A stretch of DNA of 64,000 nucleotides from Aromatoleum evansii (GTDB taxonomy: Bacteria > Pseudomonadota > Gammaproteobacteria > Burkholderiales > Rhodocyclaceae). A program made the position numbers and the translations under genes. This document shows positions 1 through 8,663 of this stretch, one piece after another; position 1 is the stretch's first letter; every line of letters starts with the position of its first letter. Under the pieces are notes generated by a model. The model was not told the DNA's origin, did not search any database, and saw only the letters and a list, made by a program, of their open reading frames with translations. Where the stretch lies: positions 1 to 64,000 of the forward strand of contig NZ_WTVK01000028.1 in assembly GCF_012910805.1 (NCBI RefSeq), in the 5' to 3' direction.

Positions 1-13
1 CCCCCCCCCCCCC
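1..13. repeat. poly-C tract at the window edge
   Basis: Thirteen consecutive C residues open the window, just downstream of the polA stop codon. It could be part of a longer intergenic element cut by the window edge, or a homopolymer whose length is unreliable in the assembly. Nothing more can be said from the sequence given. Confidence 0.6.
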
Positions 14-20
14 GCGGGCC

Positions 21-2747
21 TCAGTGCGCCTCGTCCCAGTTGTCGCCGACGCCAACCTCGACCAGCAGCGGCACCGCCAGATCGGCGACGCCGCACATCT
101 GCGCCGGCAGCTCCGCGCGCACGCGCTCCAGCTCGTCGCGCGGCACCTCCAGCACCAGTTCGTCATGCACCTGCAGGATCAGGCGTGATTTCAGGCCCGC
201 AGCGGGCAGCCATGCGTGCACGGCGATCATCGCCTTCTTGATCAGGTCCGCCGCCGTGCCCTGCATCGGCGCATTGATCGCCGCGCGTTCGGCGGCCTGG
301 CGGCGACCGACCTGCTGGGCGCGGATCTCGGGCAGGTAGAGGCGGCGACCGAACACCGTCTCGACGTAACCGCGCTCCTTCGCCTCGGCCTTCACGCGAT
401 CCATGTAGGCAGCGACCCCGGGATAGCGCGCGAAGTAGCGATCGATCCAGCCCTGCGCGGCGGCGCGGTCGATGCCCAGGTTCTTCGCCAGGCCGTGCGC
501 GCTCATGCCGTAGATGAGGCCGAAATTGATCACCTTGGCGTAGCGGCGCTGCTCGTTCGTGACTTCCGCGGGCGTCGCCCCGAAGACCTCGGCGGCGGTC
601 GCGCGGTGCACATCCTCGCCGTGCGCGAAGGCTTCGAGCAGGCGTGCATCGCCCGACAGGTGGGCCATGATGCGCAGCTCGATCTGCGAATAGTCCGCGG
701 ACACGATCACGTGATCGCGCGGCGCGATGAAGGCCGCGCGGATGCGCCGCCCCTCGGCGGTGCGGATCGGGATGTTCTGCAGGTTGGGATCCGAACTCGC
801 GAGCCGGCCGGTGACCGCGACCGCCTGCGAGAAGCTCGTATGCACGCGGCCGGTCTTCGGATTGACCATGCGCGGCAGCTTGTCCGCGTAGGTGCTCTTC
901 AGTTTCGCGAAACCGCGATGCTCGAGCAGCAGCTTGGGCAGCGGATAGTCCTCGGCGAGCTGCTGCAGCACCTCCTCGTCGGTCGAGGGCTGGCCGGTGG
1001 CGGTCTTCTTCACCACCGGCAGACCGAGCTTGCCGAACAGGATCTCGCCCAGCTGCTTTGGTGACGCGAGGTTGAACGGCTGGCCGGCCAGATCGTGCGC
1101 CTCGCGCTCCAGCTCCATCAGGCGGCGACCCAGCTCCTCGCTCTGCTGCGCGAGCAGGAAGGCGTCGATCAGCACGCCGGTGCGTTCCATGTCGAGCAGC
1201 ACCCGCATCGCCGGCAGCTCGATGTCGCGATACAGCGCCGCCAGCGCCGGCAGCGTTTCGAGTTGCGGCCACAGCTTGCGGTGCAGGCGCAGCGTGATGT
1301 CGGCATCCTCGGCGGCGTACTCGGTGGCGCGGTCGACCGCGACCTCGTCGAAGCCGATCTGCTTCGCGCCCTTGCCGCACACATCGGTGTAGGGGATCGT
1401 CGTCAGGCCGAGGTGGCGCTTCGCCAGCGAGTCCATGTCATGCGACTTGTCGCTTTCCAGCACGTAGGACTGGAGCAGCGTGTCGTGCGCGATGCCGGCG
1501 AGGCGGATGCCGTGGTTCGCCAGGACGTGCGCATCGTACTTGAGGTTCTGCCCGAGCTTGGCATGCGCAGTCGATTCGAACCAGGGCTTGAGGCGCGCCA
1601 GCACCTCGTCGAGCGGCAGCTGGTGCGGCACATCGGGCCCGCGGTGCGCGAGCGGCAGGTAGGCCGCCTCGCCCGCGACGATCGCGAAGGACATGCCGAC
1701 GAGCCGCGCCGCCATCGGATCCAGGCTGGTCGTCTCGGTATCGAAGGCGACGAGCGCGGCGCCGTCGAGCTTTGCCGCCCACGCGTCGAACGTCGCCCAG
1801 TCGAGGATCGTCACATACGCGCCGCGGTGCGCCCCCGGCGCTGCGGGGGGATCGTCGGTGACCGCCGCCTCGCCCGCCGATGCATGCGCGGCCGCAGCGC
1901 CCTGCCCGTCCAGATCCCTGAGCCAGCCGCGGAACTCGAAACGCTCGTAGAGCGCGCGCAGCGCCGCCTTGTCGTCGTCGCGCGCCGGCAGATCGTCGAG
2001 CGCGACCGGCAGCGCGACGTCGGTCGCCACGGTCACGAGCCTCTTCCCCAGCGGCAGGAAGTCGAGGTGCTTCCTCAGGTTCTCGCCCACCTTGCCGCCG
2101 ACCTTGTCGGCGTTCGCGACGAGATTGTCGAGCGTTCCGTATTCGGTGAGCCACTTCACCGCGGTCTTCGGGCCGCACTTCTCCACGCCCGGCACGTTGT
2201 CGACGGTGTCGCCAACCAGCGCCAGGTAATCGACGATGCGCTCGGGCGGCACGCCGAACTTCGCCGCAACCCCCGCCTCGTCGAGCACTTCCTCGCTCAT
2301 CGTGTTCACCCACTTCACGCCGGGACGCACGAGCTGGGTCAGATCCTTGTCGCCGGTCGAGATCACCACCTCCCAGCCGCGCTCGAGCGCCAGGCGCGTC
2401 AGCGTGCCGATCACGTCGTCGGCCTCGACGCCCTCGACCGCCAGCAGCGGCCAGCCTTCGGCCTGCACTGCCTCGTGCAGCGGCTCGATCTGCGCACGCA
2501 GATCGTCCGGCATGGGCGGGCGGTGCGACTTGTATTCGGGATACCAGTCGTCGCGGAAGGTCTTTCCCTTGGCGTCGAACACACAGGCGCGGAATTCGGC
2601 CTTGTAGTCGCTTTCGAGCCGACGTAGCATCGACAACACACCCCGAATCGCCCCCGTCGGCTCGCCCTTCGAATTGCGCAGATCCGGCAGCGCGTGGAAG
2701 GCGCGATACAGATAGCTGGAACCATCGACGAGCAACAGGACGGGCAT
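21..2747 (-). CDS. polA: DNA polymerase I
   Basis: This 908-residue protein has the full three-domain plan of bacterial DNA polymerase I, which fills gaps and removes primers during replication and repair. The N-terminal 5'-3' exonuclease domain begins MPVLLLVDGSSYLYRAFH. The central 3'-5' exonuclease domain keeps its metal-binding FDTETTSLDP motif, so proofreading is probably intact. The polymerase domain shows motif A (SADYSQIELRIMAHLSGD), the O-helix motif (RRYAKVINFGLIYG) and motif C (QVHDELVLEVP). The frame is open a further 46 codons upstream, but the conserved N-terminus fixes the ATG at 2747. It is divergent from the LOG-type gene, with 89 bases between them. Length matches the family. 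Confidence 0.97.
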   Translation of the reverse strand: MPVLLLVDGSSYLYRAFHALPDLRNSKGEPTGAIRGVLSMLRRLESDYKAEFRACVFDAKGKTFRDDWYPEYKSHRPPMPDDLRAQIEPLHEAVQAEGWPLLAVEGVEADDVIGTLTRLALERGWEVVISTGDKDLTQLVRPGVKWVNTMSEEVLDEAGVAAKFGVPPERIVDYLALVGDTVDNVPGVEKCGPKTAVKWLTEYGTLDNLVANADKVGGKVGENLRKHLDFLPLGKRLVTVATDVALPVALDDLPARDDDKAALRALYERFEFRGWLRDLDGQGAAAAHASAGEAAVTDDPPAAPGAHRGAYVTILDWATFDAWAAKLDGAALVAFDTETTSLDPMAARLVGMSFAIVAGEAAYLPLAHRGPDVPHQLPLDEVLARLKPWFESTAHAKLGQNLKYDAHVLANHGIRLAGIAHDTLLQSYVLESDKSHDMDSLAKRHLGLTTIPYTDVCGKGAKQIGFDEVAVDRATEYAAEDADITLRLHRKLWPQLETLPALAALYRDIELPAMRVLLDMERTGVLIDAFLLAQQSEELGRRLMELEREAHDLAGQPFNLASPKQLGEILFGKLGLPVVKKTATGQPSTDEEVLQQLAEDYPLPKLLLEHRGFAKLKSTYADKLPRMVNPKTGRVHTSFSQAVAVTGRLASSDPNLQNIPIRTAEGRRIRAAFIAPRDHVIVSADYSQIELRIMAHLSGDARLLEAFAHGEDVHRATAAEVFGATPAEVTNEQRRYAKVINFGLIYGMSAHGLAKNLGIDRAAAQGWIDRYFARYPGVAAYMDRVKAEAKERGYVETVFGRRLYLPEIRAQQVGRRQAAERAAINAPMQGTAADLIKKAMIAVHAWLPAAGLKSRLILQVHDELVLEVPRDELERVRAELPAQMCGVADLAVPLLVEVGVGDNWDEAH

Positions 2748-2836
2748 CGGACAAATTTCCTTGCGGGGATCCGGGCACAACCCGGAATCAGACGAAGCCG
2801 GCACACGGACCGGCAGGACGACAAGACGAGAACAAC

Positions 2837-3562
2837 ATGACCGCGAAAGAAAAAATCCCGCCGAGCGCGCCCAGCAGCATGGCACCGCGCTTCAACGCCC
2901 GCGAGTCGTGGCGGATCTTCGGAATTATGGCAGAGTTCGTCGAGGCGACCGAACGCCTCAACGCGATCCGCCCGGCGGTGTCGATCTTCGGCAGCGCGCG
3001 CATCCCGCCCGACCACATGTACTACATCCTCGCCGAGAAGATCAGCCGCCTGCTCTCGGATGCGGGCTTCGCGGTGATCTCCGGCGGCGGCCCCGGCATC
3101 ATGGAAGCGGCCAACAAGGGCGCCTATTTCGGCAAGAGCCCCTCGATCGGCCTCAACATCCAGCTGCCGATGGAGCAGAGCTCCAACCCCTACCAGGACA
3201 TCTCGCAGACCTTCCAGCACTTCTTCGCGCGCAAGTTCATGTTCGTGCGCTTCGCCTCCGCCTACGTCGTGATGCCGGGCGGCTTCGGCACGCTGGACGA
3301 GCTGATGGAGGCCCTGACGCTGATCCAGACCGGCAAGAGCCGCAAGATCCCGATCATCCTCGTGCACGGCCCGTTCTGGAAAGGCATGATCGACTGGTTC
3401 CGCGAGCGCCTGGTCGCCGAGCGCATGATCAACCCCGAGGACCTCGACCTCATCCAGGTGATCGACACACCCGAGGAAGTCGTCGAGGCGATCTTCAAGC
3501 ATTACGAACACCGCGGCTTCCTGCCGCTGCCCGAGGAACACGAACTGCTGCTCAACCTGTAG
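2837..3562 (+). CDS. LOG-family (TIGR00730-type) nucleotide 5'-monophosphate hydrolase
   Basis: A 241-residue cytosolic Rossmann-fold protein of the lysine-decarboxylase-like/LOG family. Members cleave the N-glycosidic bond of nucleoside 5'-monophosphates (cytokinin riboside phosphoribohydrolase or PpnN-type activity). The two signature segments are present: GGGPGIMEAANKGA near residues 87-100 and MPGGFGTLDELMEAL near residue 145. This supports the fold and the phosphate/ribose site but not the exact substrate. It lies divergently from polA, a common arrangement in betaproteobacteria, and is followed by the DUF2782 gene. Older annotations call such proteins lysine decarboxylases; nothing in the sequence supports that activity. 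Confidence 0.88.
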   Translation: MTAKEKIPPSAPSSMAPRFNARESWRIFGIMAEFVEATERLNAIRPAVSIFGSARIPPDHMYYILAEKISRLLSDAGFAVISGGGPGIMEAANKGAYFGKSPSIGLNIQLPMEQSSNPYQDISQTFQHFFARKFMFVRFASAYVVMPGGFGTLDELMEALTLIQTGKSRKIPIILVHGPFWKGMIDWFRERLVAERMINPEDLDLIQVIDTPEEVVEAIFKHYEHRGFLPLPEEHELLLNL

Positions 3563-3678
3563 GGATCGCTATTCCCCTGCATGCAACGCCGGACCGGCGA
3601 CGTGCGGGTGAATAGCCCCCGATGACGGACGCACAACGCGGGTCCCTGCTAGAATCCGCGCCATCCAAGGAGAGCACC

Positions 3679-3999
3679 ATGCGCCGCAACCTGATCGTGC
3701 TGCTGATGGCCCTCGCAACCCCGGTTGCGGCCCAGCAGCCCCCCAAACTCGAACCGATCCCCGAACCGCCGCCGATGCCGGCGAGCGATCCTTCGCTGGA
3801 TCCCGAAGTCCGCATCGTCAAGCGCGGCGAGGACACCGTGCAGGAGTACCGCATCCGCGGCAAGCTCTACATGGTCAAGGTCACGCCTCCGCACGGCGTG
3901 CCCTACTACCTGATCGACAACGAAGGCAACGGCGTGATGACGCGGCAGGATGTGCTGCCGACGCTCGCCGTGCCGATGTGGGTGATCAAGTCCTGGTAA
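3679..3999 (+). CDS. DUF2782 family exported protein
   Basis: A 106-residue small protein with an N-terminal signal peptide (MRRNLIVLLMALATPVAAQ), so probably periplasmic. The proline-rich stretch after cleavage is followed by the conserved block EVRIVKRGEDTVQEYRIRGK and the C-terminal LPTLAVPMWVIKSW, typical of DUF2782. Function is unknown. The ATG at 3679 sits seven bases after an AAGGAG ribosome-binding site; an upstream ATG at 3622 in the same frame lacks one and would bury the signal peptide. A TAGAAT sequence at 3651-3656 could be the -10 element. It lies between the LOG gene and thrB, a pairing I recall from other betaproteobacteria near polA. Confidence 0.85.
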   Translation: MRRNLIVLLMALATPVAAQQPPKLEPIPEPPPMPASDPSLDPEVRIVKRGEDTVQEYRIRGKLYMVKVTPPHGVPYYLIDNEGNGVMTRQDVLPTLAVPMWVIKSW

Positions 4000-4044
4000 T
4001 GCAATCCCGGCCCGCGGGCCACTGACCCACCCCCGTACCCTGCC

Positions 4045-4986
4045 ATGTCCGTTTTCACCGCTGTCGCCCCCGAGACGCTGTCGCGCTGGCTCGGCCACTA
4101 TGCCATTGGCCGCCTCGTCGAGCTGCAGGGCATCTCGGCCGGCGTGCAGAACAGCAACTTCTTCGTCACCACCACGCTCGGCCGCTACGTGCTGACGCTG
4201 TTCGAGGCCATCCCGCGCGCCGAACTGCCCTATTTCCTGCACCTCATGGCCCACCTCGCACGCCACGGGCTGCCGGTGCCGGCCCCCATCGCCGACCGCG
4301 ACAACGAATACCTCGGCACGCTGTCCGAGCGCCCCGCGGCGCTGGTCATGCGCCTGTCAGGCAAGTCCGAGATGGCCCCGGGCGAACGCCACTGCGAGCG
4401 CGTCGGCGCGATGCTCGCGGGCCTGCATCTGGCCGGTCTGTCATACGGCCGACGCCAGGAAAACCCGCGTGGCGCGGCATGGCGCACGGCCGCCGCCGCA
4501 CGCGTGCGCCCCTTCCTGCCGGCAGACGAGCAGGCCCTGCTGGATGCGGAACTCGCCTTCCAGACCGCGGCGAACTACGGCCACCTGCCGCGCGGCGTGA
4601 TCCACGCCGACCTCTTCCGCGACAACGTGCTGTGGGATGGCGACTTCATCGGCGGCGTGATCGACTTCTACTTCGCCGGCCACGACGCGCTGCTCTTCGA
4701 CGTCGCGGTGACCGTGAACGACTGGTGCACGACCGAGGGCGGCGAACTCGATGTGCCGCGCACCGCCGCGCTGCTCGCCGCCTATCACGCCGAGCGCCCC
4801 TTCACGGACGCCGAACGCGCGAACTGGCCTGCCATGTTGCGCGCCGCGGCGCTGCGCTTCTGGCTGTCGCGCGCCGAGGATTACCACCTACCCAAGCCGG
4901 GCGAGATGGTGCTGGTAAAGCCGCCCGCAGAATACCGCGACATCCTGCGCCTGCGCATCGCGGCGACGCCACCGCTGCCGCTCTGA
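4045..4986 (+). CDS. thrB: homoserine kinase (ThrB, aminoglycoside-phosphotransferase fold)
   Basis: This 313-residue protein is the protein-kinase-like type of homoserine kinase used by many beta- and gammaproteobacteria, unrelated to the GHMP-type enzyme of E. coli. It phosphorylates homoserine in threonine biosynthesis. The N-terminal lobe contains GISAGVQNSNFFVTT. The catalytic segment is VIHADLFRDNVLWDG (HxDxxxxN, residues about 188-202), followed by the metal-binding GVIDFYFAG. Length is usual for the family. The downstream membrane-protein gene starts three bases after its stop, so they are probably co-transcribed. Other threonine genes are not in the window. Confidence 0.93.
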   Translation: MSVFTAVAPETLSRWLGHYAIGRLVELQGISAGVQNSNFFVTTTLGRYVLTLFEAIPRAELPYFLHLMAHLARHGLPVPAPIADRDNEYLGTLSERPAALVMRLSGKSEMAPGERHCERVGAMLAGLHLAGLSYGRRQENPRGAAWRTAAAARVRPFLPADEQALLDAELAFQTAANYGHLPRGVIHADLFRDNVLWDGDFIGGVIDFYFAGHDALLFDVAVTVNDWCTTEGGELDVPRTAALLAAYHAERPFTDAERANWPAMLRAAALRFWLSRAEDYHLPKPGEMVLVKPPAEYRDILRLRIAATPPLPL

Positions 4987-4989
4987 ACG

Positions 4990-5820
4990 ATGAACGATCC
5001 GCACATGACCGATCACGGCGCATCGCACCGCCGGCACCCCCTCCCCCCGCCCGGGCACGTCACGCCTGCGGACACGCTGCGATGGATCGCCGCGGGCTGG
5101 AAGACCTTCATCGTCAATCCCGGCACCTGGGTCGTCCTGACGCTGGCGCTGATCGCCGTGCTGTTCGCGCTCGCCGCCGCAGTGGGCTTCATCCCGACCT
5201 TCGGCCCGCTGCTCGCCCCGCTGGTCCTGCAGCTCGTGTTCCCGATGCTCGTCGCCGGCATGGTCACCGGCGTGCATGCACAGCACCAGGGCGAGCCGCT
5301 GCGTGTCGCCCACCTGTTCGAAGGCGCGCGCCGCCATTCGGGCAACCTGCTGATGGTCGGTTTCTTCTACGTGCTCGGCGGACTCGTCGCTGCCCTGGTC
5401 GCGGTCCTGGTCGGCAGCAGCGCCGCGGTGACGGGCATGCTGGTGGGCCTGCTCGGCAGCATCGGGCTGGCCAGCGGCGTCGCCCTGCTCTCGGCGGCGC
5501 TGTGGCCCGTCCTGCTGATCCTGCTGCTGATGGCGCTATGGTTCGCCCCGCCGCTGGTGGTGCTGCAGAACGTGTCGCCGCTCGACGCGATGAGGCTCTC
5601 GCTGCGCGCCTGCGTCTCCAATCTCGCCAGCTTCATCGTGCTCGGCTTCGTCCTCTACCTGCTCACCTGGATCGCCATGCTGCCGTTCGCGCTGGGCGTC
5701 CTCGTGCTCGTCCCGGTACTGGCCGGCGCGCTGTATGCGGCCTGGCAGGACACCTTTGCTCCCCACGCCCCGCAGCCGACACCCGCGCTGCCCGGCCCCA
5801 CCGACACCCCTGCCGAGTAA
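4990..5820 (+). CDS. multi-pass membrane protein, BPSS1780-like
   Basis: A 276-residue predicted inner-membrane protein. A hydrophilic start of about 30 residues is followed by a WIAAGWKTFIVNPGTWVVL segment and then five to six hydrophobic helices, ending in a proline-rich cytosolic tail. The pattern (aromatic motif, one helix pair, LxPLxLQLVFPMLVAGM, then FxPPLVVLQNVSPLDAMRLS) resembles the BPSS1780 family of uncharacterised membrane proteins. It is tandem with a diverged paralogue starting six bases after its stop. Three bases separate it from thrB. Function unknown; no transport or enzymatic motif was recognised. Confidence 0.7.
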   Translation: MNDPHMTDHGASHRRHPLPPPGHVTPADTLRWIAAGWKTFIVNPGTWVVLTLALIAVLFALAAAVGFIPTFGPLLAPLVLQLVFPMLVAGMVTGVHAQHQGEPLRVAHLFEGARRHSGNLLMVGFFYVLGGLVAALVAVLVGSSAAVTGMLVGLLGSIGLASGVALLSAALWPVLLILLLMALWFAPPLVVLQNVSPLDAMRLSLRACVSNLASFIVLGFVLYLLTWIAMLPFALGVLVLVPVLAGALYAAWQDTFAPHAPQPTPALPGPTDTPAE

Positions 5821-5825
5821 GCCGC

Positions 5826-6599
5826 ATGCAAGCACGACAACTTCCGGCCGGGCGCGGCTTTGCCTGGCTCGGCGAAGGCCTGCAGCTGTGGCGGCGCAAT
5901 CCCGCGCTGCTCACCTTCGCCTCCTTCGGCTACCTCCTGCTGCTGATCCTCGTCAGCGTCGTACCCTTCATCGGACAGATCATCGCGTCGCTGCTGACGC
6001 CGGTCCTGTCGCTCGGCGTGCTCAACACCTGCCGCGCCATCGACGCCGGGCGCAAGGCGGGCCCGGACGTGCTGTTCTCCGGCTTCCAGCAGAATCTCCC
6101 TGCACTGATCGTCATCGGCGGCATCAACTTCGCCGGCGTCTGGCTCGTGCTGGGGCTGACTGCCATTGCAGACGGCGGCACCCTCTTCGGGCTCATGACC
6201 AGTGGCGGCAAGCTCGAGCCGGAAATTGCCACCAGCACCGGCTTCACCATGGCGCTGATGATCGCGATCGCTCTGTCGACACCGGTGATGATGGCCTACT
6301 GGTTCGCGCCGCTTCTCGCGGGCTGGTGGCAGGTGCCCGCACCGAAGGCGATGTTCTTCAGTTTTTTCGCGTGCCTGCGCAACTGGCGCCCCTTCCTCGC
6401 CTACTCGATCGCGCTGGCGCTGTTCGGTGCGGTCCTGCCGGGCATCGTGCTCGGCATCATCGGTACGATCTCGCCGACGCTGGCGACGCTGCTCTCGGTG
6501 CCGCTGCCGCTGCTGCTGATCCCCATCGTCTTCGCCAGTTTCTACACCAACGCCCGCGACATCTTCGGCGAACCCGGGAATGCCCCCGAAGAAGCCTGA
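5826..6599 (+). CDS. multi-pass membrane protein, paralogue of the preceding gene
   Basis: A 257-residue integral membrane protein with about six hydrophobic segments. Like its upstream neighbour it opens with a gly/aromatic-rich stretch (GFAWLGEGLQLWRRNPALL), a hydrophobic helix pair and LTPVLSLGVLNTCRAIDAG, and it carries MMAYWFAPLLAGWWQVPAPKA at the position of the neighbour's FAPPLVVLQ motif. This suggests an ancient tandem duplication. The start at 5826 is six bases after the previous stop. Its 3' end overlaps nadD by 20 bases, so translation is probably coupled. Function is unknown; BPSS1780-family membership is inferred from the motif pattern only. Confidence 0.7.
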   Translation: MQARQLPAGRGFAWLGEGLQLWRRNPALLTFASFGYLLLLILVSVVPFIGQIIASLLTPVLSLGVLNTCRAIDAGRKAGPDVLFSGFQQNLPALIVIGGINFAGVWLVLGLTAIADGGTLFGLMTSGGKLEPEIATSTGFTMALMIAIALSTPVMMAYWFAPLLAGWWQVPAPKAMFFSFFACLRNWRPFLAYSIALALFGAVLPGIVLGIIGTISPTLATLLSVPLPLLLIPIVFASFYTNARDIFGEPGNAPEEA

Positions 6600-7263
6600 C
6601 GCGGGCACGCTGGGGCTGCTGGGTGGCACCTTCGACCCCATCCATTTCGGCCACCTGCGCCTCGCCGAGGAAGCCCGCGAGGCGCTCGGGCTCGCCCAGG
6701 TCGCCCTGATCCCGGCCGGCCAGCCGCCGCACCGCGACGTGCCGCAGTCCCATGCCGCCGACCGCCTGGCGATGGTGCGGCTGGCGAGCGCCGGCAATCC
6801 CGGCCTCGTCGTCGACGACGGCGAGGTGTTCGCCCCCAGCAAGAGCTACACGATCCTCACCCTCGAGCGTCTGCGCGCCCTGCACGGCGCCGGGCGCCCG
6901 CTGGTGCTGATCCTCGGCGCCGACGCCTTCAACGGCCTGCCGGGCTGGCACCGCTGGCAGGAGCTCTTCGGCCTCGCCCACATCGCGGTCGCCAACCGGC
7001 CGGGCTACGCGCCGCACGGCCGGCGCTGGCCGGGCACGCTGTCGCCGGAACTCGACGCCGCGTGCGCCGGTCGCATCGATACGGACCCCGCCGTCCTGCA
7101 CGGCAGCCCTGCCGGGCGGGTGGTTCCCTTCGACATGACCCCGCTGGCGATCTCCGCGTCGCTGATCCGCGACCTCATCCGCGGCGGGCACAGCGCCCGC
7201 TATTTGCTGCCCGATTCCGTTCTCGACTATATTGGGTTGCACCACCTTTACCGCAGAACCTGA
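6580..7263 (+). CDS. nadD: nicotinate-nucleotide adenylyltransferase
   Basis: A 227-residue enzyme that transfers AMP from ATP to nicotinate mononucleotide, the penultimate step of NAD synthesis. The nucleotidyltransferase signature GGTFDPIHFGHLR lies at residues about 14-26, and the second signature, ISASLIRDLIRGG, is near residue 190. Length is typical. The start overlaps the preceding membrane-protein gene by 20 bases, and the stop overlaps the rsfS start by one base (TGATG). The nadD-rsfS-rlmH order is a widely conserved bacterial operon, so the assignment is firm. Confidence 0.96.
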   Translation: MPPKKPDAGTLGLLGGTFDPIHFGHLRLAEEAREALGLAQVALIPAGQPPHRDVPQSHAADRLAMVRLASAGNPGLVVDDGEVFAPSKSYTILTLERLRALHGAGRPLVLILGADAFNGLPGWHRWQELFGLAHIAVANRPGYAPHGRRWPGTLSPELDAACAGRIDTDPAVLHGSPAGRVVPFDMTPLAISASLIRDLIRGGHSARYLLPDSVLDYIGLHHLYRRT

Positions 7264-7631
7264 TGGACACCCGCACACTCGAAAAAACCGTCGTCGCCGC
7301 CCTGGAAGACATCAAGGCCAAGGACATCGAAGTCATCGACACCACCCGCCTGACCTCGCTGTTCGACCGCGTCGTCATCGCCACCGGCGACTCCAACCGG
7401 CAGACGCGCGCATTGGCGCGCAACGTGCAGGAAAAGGTCCGTGAAGCCGGGGCCCGGGTGGCCAGCGTGGAAGGCGAGGAGACCGGGGAATGGGTGCTCG
7501 TCGACCTCGGCGACATCGTCGTGCACATCATGCAGCCGGCGATCCGCAGCTACTACAACCTCGAAGAATTGTGGGCCGCCCCCTCTACCCTGCGGCGCGG
7601 CCGCGCGGCCACGGGCGTCGCGGCGCAGTGA
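7263..7631 (+). CDS. rsfS: ribosomal silencing factor
   Basis: A 122-residue protein of the Iojap/RsfS family. Members bind ribosomal protein uL14 on the 50S subunit and block joining with the 30S subunit, lowering translation in stationary phase. The conserved core [20 protein letters not shown] and the segment [16 protein letters not shown] are present, as is the C-terminal YYNLEELW motif. The ATG overlaps the nadD stop by one base. A frame extending further upstream exists but lies inside nadD. It sits between nadD and rlmH as in E. coli. Confidence 0.95.
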   Translation: MDTRTLEKTVVAALEDIKAKDIEVIDTTRLTSLFDRVVIATGDSNRQTRALARNVQEKVREAGARVASVEGEETGEWVLVDLGDIVVHIMQPAIRSYYNLEELWAAPSTLRRGRAATGVAAQ

Positions 7632-7683
7632 CACGCGCCCTGCGGGCGGCTTCGCACCGGCCGCCGCTCCTGCACACTCACCG

Positions 7684-8154
7684 ATGAAACTGCTGATCGT
7701 CGCCGTCGGCACGCGCATGCCCGCGTGGGTCGAGTCCGGCTTCGACGAGTTCGCGCGCCGCATGCCGCGCGAGCTGCCGCTGCAACTCGTCGAGGTGAAG
7801 GCCGAACCGCGCACGACCGGCAAGACCGTCGACGCGATGATGGCGGCCGAAGCCGCGCGCATCGAAGCGGCCCTGCCGCCGCGTTGCCGCCGCGTGATCC
7901 TCGACGAGCGCGGCAGCGACCTGACCACCATCGCACTCGCCGGCCGGCTGGAAGCGTGGCAGGCAGAAGGGGCGGACGTCGCGCTGATCGTCGGCGGCCC
8001 GGACGGCCTGTCGCCGGCGCTGAAATCGAGCGCGCACGAACGCATCCGGCTGTCGAGCCTGACGCTCCCGCATGCGCTCGTGCGCCCGCTGCTCGCCGAA
8101 GCCCTGTACCGCGCCTGGACGGTGCTGAAGAACCACCCCTATCACCGGGAGTGA
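7684..8154 (+). CDS. rlmH: 23S rRNA (pseudouridine1915-N3)-methyltransferase
   Basis: A 156-residue SPOUT-family methyltransferase that methylates pseudouridine 1915 of 23S rRNA on assembled 70S ribosomes. The N-terminus [16 protein letters not shown], the SAM-binding knot segment [12 protein letters not shown] and the C-terminal [18 protein letters not shown] are all diagnostic. Length equals that of E. coli RlmH. It starts 52 bases after rsfS in the same direction and ends 14 bases before the convergent cupredoxin gene; no terminator hairpin is evident in that gap. Confidence 0.96.
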   Translation: MKLLIVAVGTRMPAWVESGFDEFARRMPRELPLQLVEVKAEPRTTGKTVDAMMAAEAARIEAALPPRCRRVILDERGSDLTTIALAGRLEAWQAEGADVALIVGGPDGLSPALKSSAHERIRLSSLTLPHALVRPLLAEALYRAWTVLKNHPYHRE

Positions 8155-8168
8155 GCACCCGCGCGGGG

Positions 8169-8663
8169 TCAGGGAACGATGCGGACGATGCCTTCCATCC
8201 CGTCCTCGCGATGCCCCGGCAGGCTGCAGAAGAAGGAATAATCGCCCGCCTTGAGCGGCACGAGCCAGAGTTCGATGTCGTTGCGCGAGCGCACGTACAC
8301 CGAATTCACGTAATCGGCGATCACCCGCCCGACGCTGGAATTCACCATGCGCAGCGCAATCACCTTCTCGTCGAAGAGCGAGCCGCCGACCATGTCGTGC
8401 GCCACCGCACCGACGTTGCGCAGCACCAGCTTGTACGGCTGGCCGACCTTGAGGCGGATCTCGTCGGGCTCGTAGCTGTGGTCCTTGAGCGCGACCTCGA
8501 CCACGGTCACTTCGGTCCAGTCGATACCGGCGAGCGCAGGATGCATGCGCACCACCGGTTCTTCCTCGGCCGCTGCAGCGCCTGCGACTCCCGTGCCGAA
8601 CGCGAGAGCAATGGCGATCGGCGCCGCGCGCAGGGCGCCGACCAGAGTCTTCACCGCGCTCAT
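8169..8663 (-). CDS. periplasmic cupredoxin-domain protein (type 1 copper)
   Basis: A 164-residue protein with a signal peptide (about residues 1-31, ending GAAAAEEE) and a plastocyanin-like fold. The likely type 1 copper ligands are His89 (VGAVAHDM), Cys146, His151 and Met156 (within CSLPGHREDGM). It is probably a periplasmic electron carrier or copper protein. A 33-residue insertion between the first His and the Cys (residues about 95-125) is longer than in simple plastocyanins. It is the last gene of a three-gene minus-strand run: its ATG overlaps the stop of the heme-domain gene by four bases (ATGA), so the two are translationally coupled. Partner and exact role are unknown. Confidence 0.82.
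   Translation of the reverse strand: MSAVKTLVGALRAAPIAIALAFGTGVAGAAAAEEEPVVRMHPALAGIDWTEVTVVEVALKDHSYEPDEIRLKVGQPYKLVLRNVGAVAHDMVGGSLFDEKVIALRMVNSSVGRVIADYVNSVYVRSRNDIELWLVPLKAGDYSFFCSLPGHREDGMEGIVRIVP

Noticed and set aside
2837-3562. Lysine decarboxylase
   Set aside because: The PGGxGTxxE and GGGxGxM motifs define LOG-type nucleotide hydrolases; the lysine decarboxylase name is a legacy annotation.
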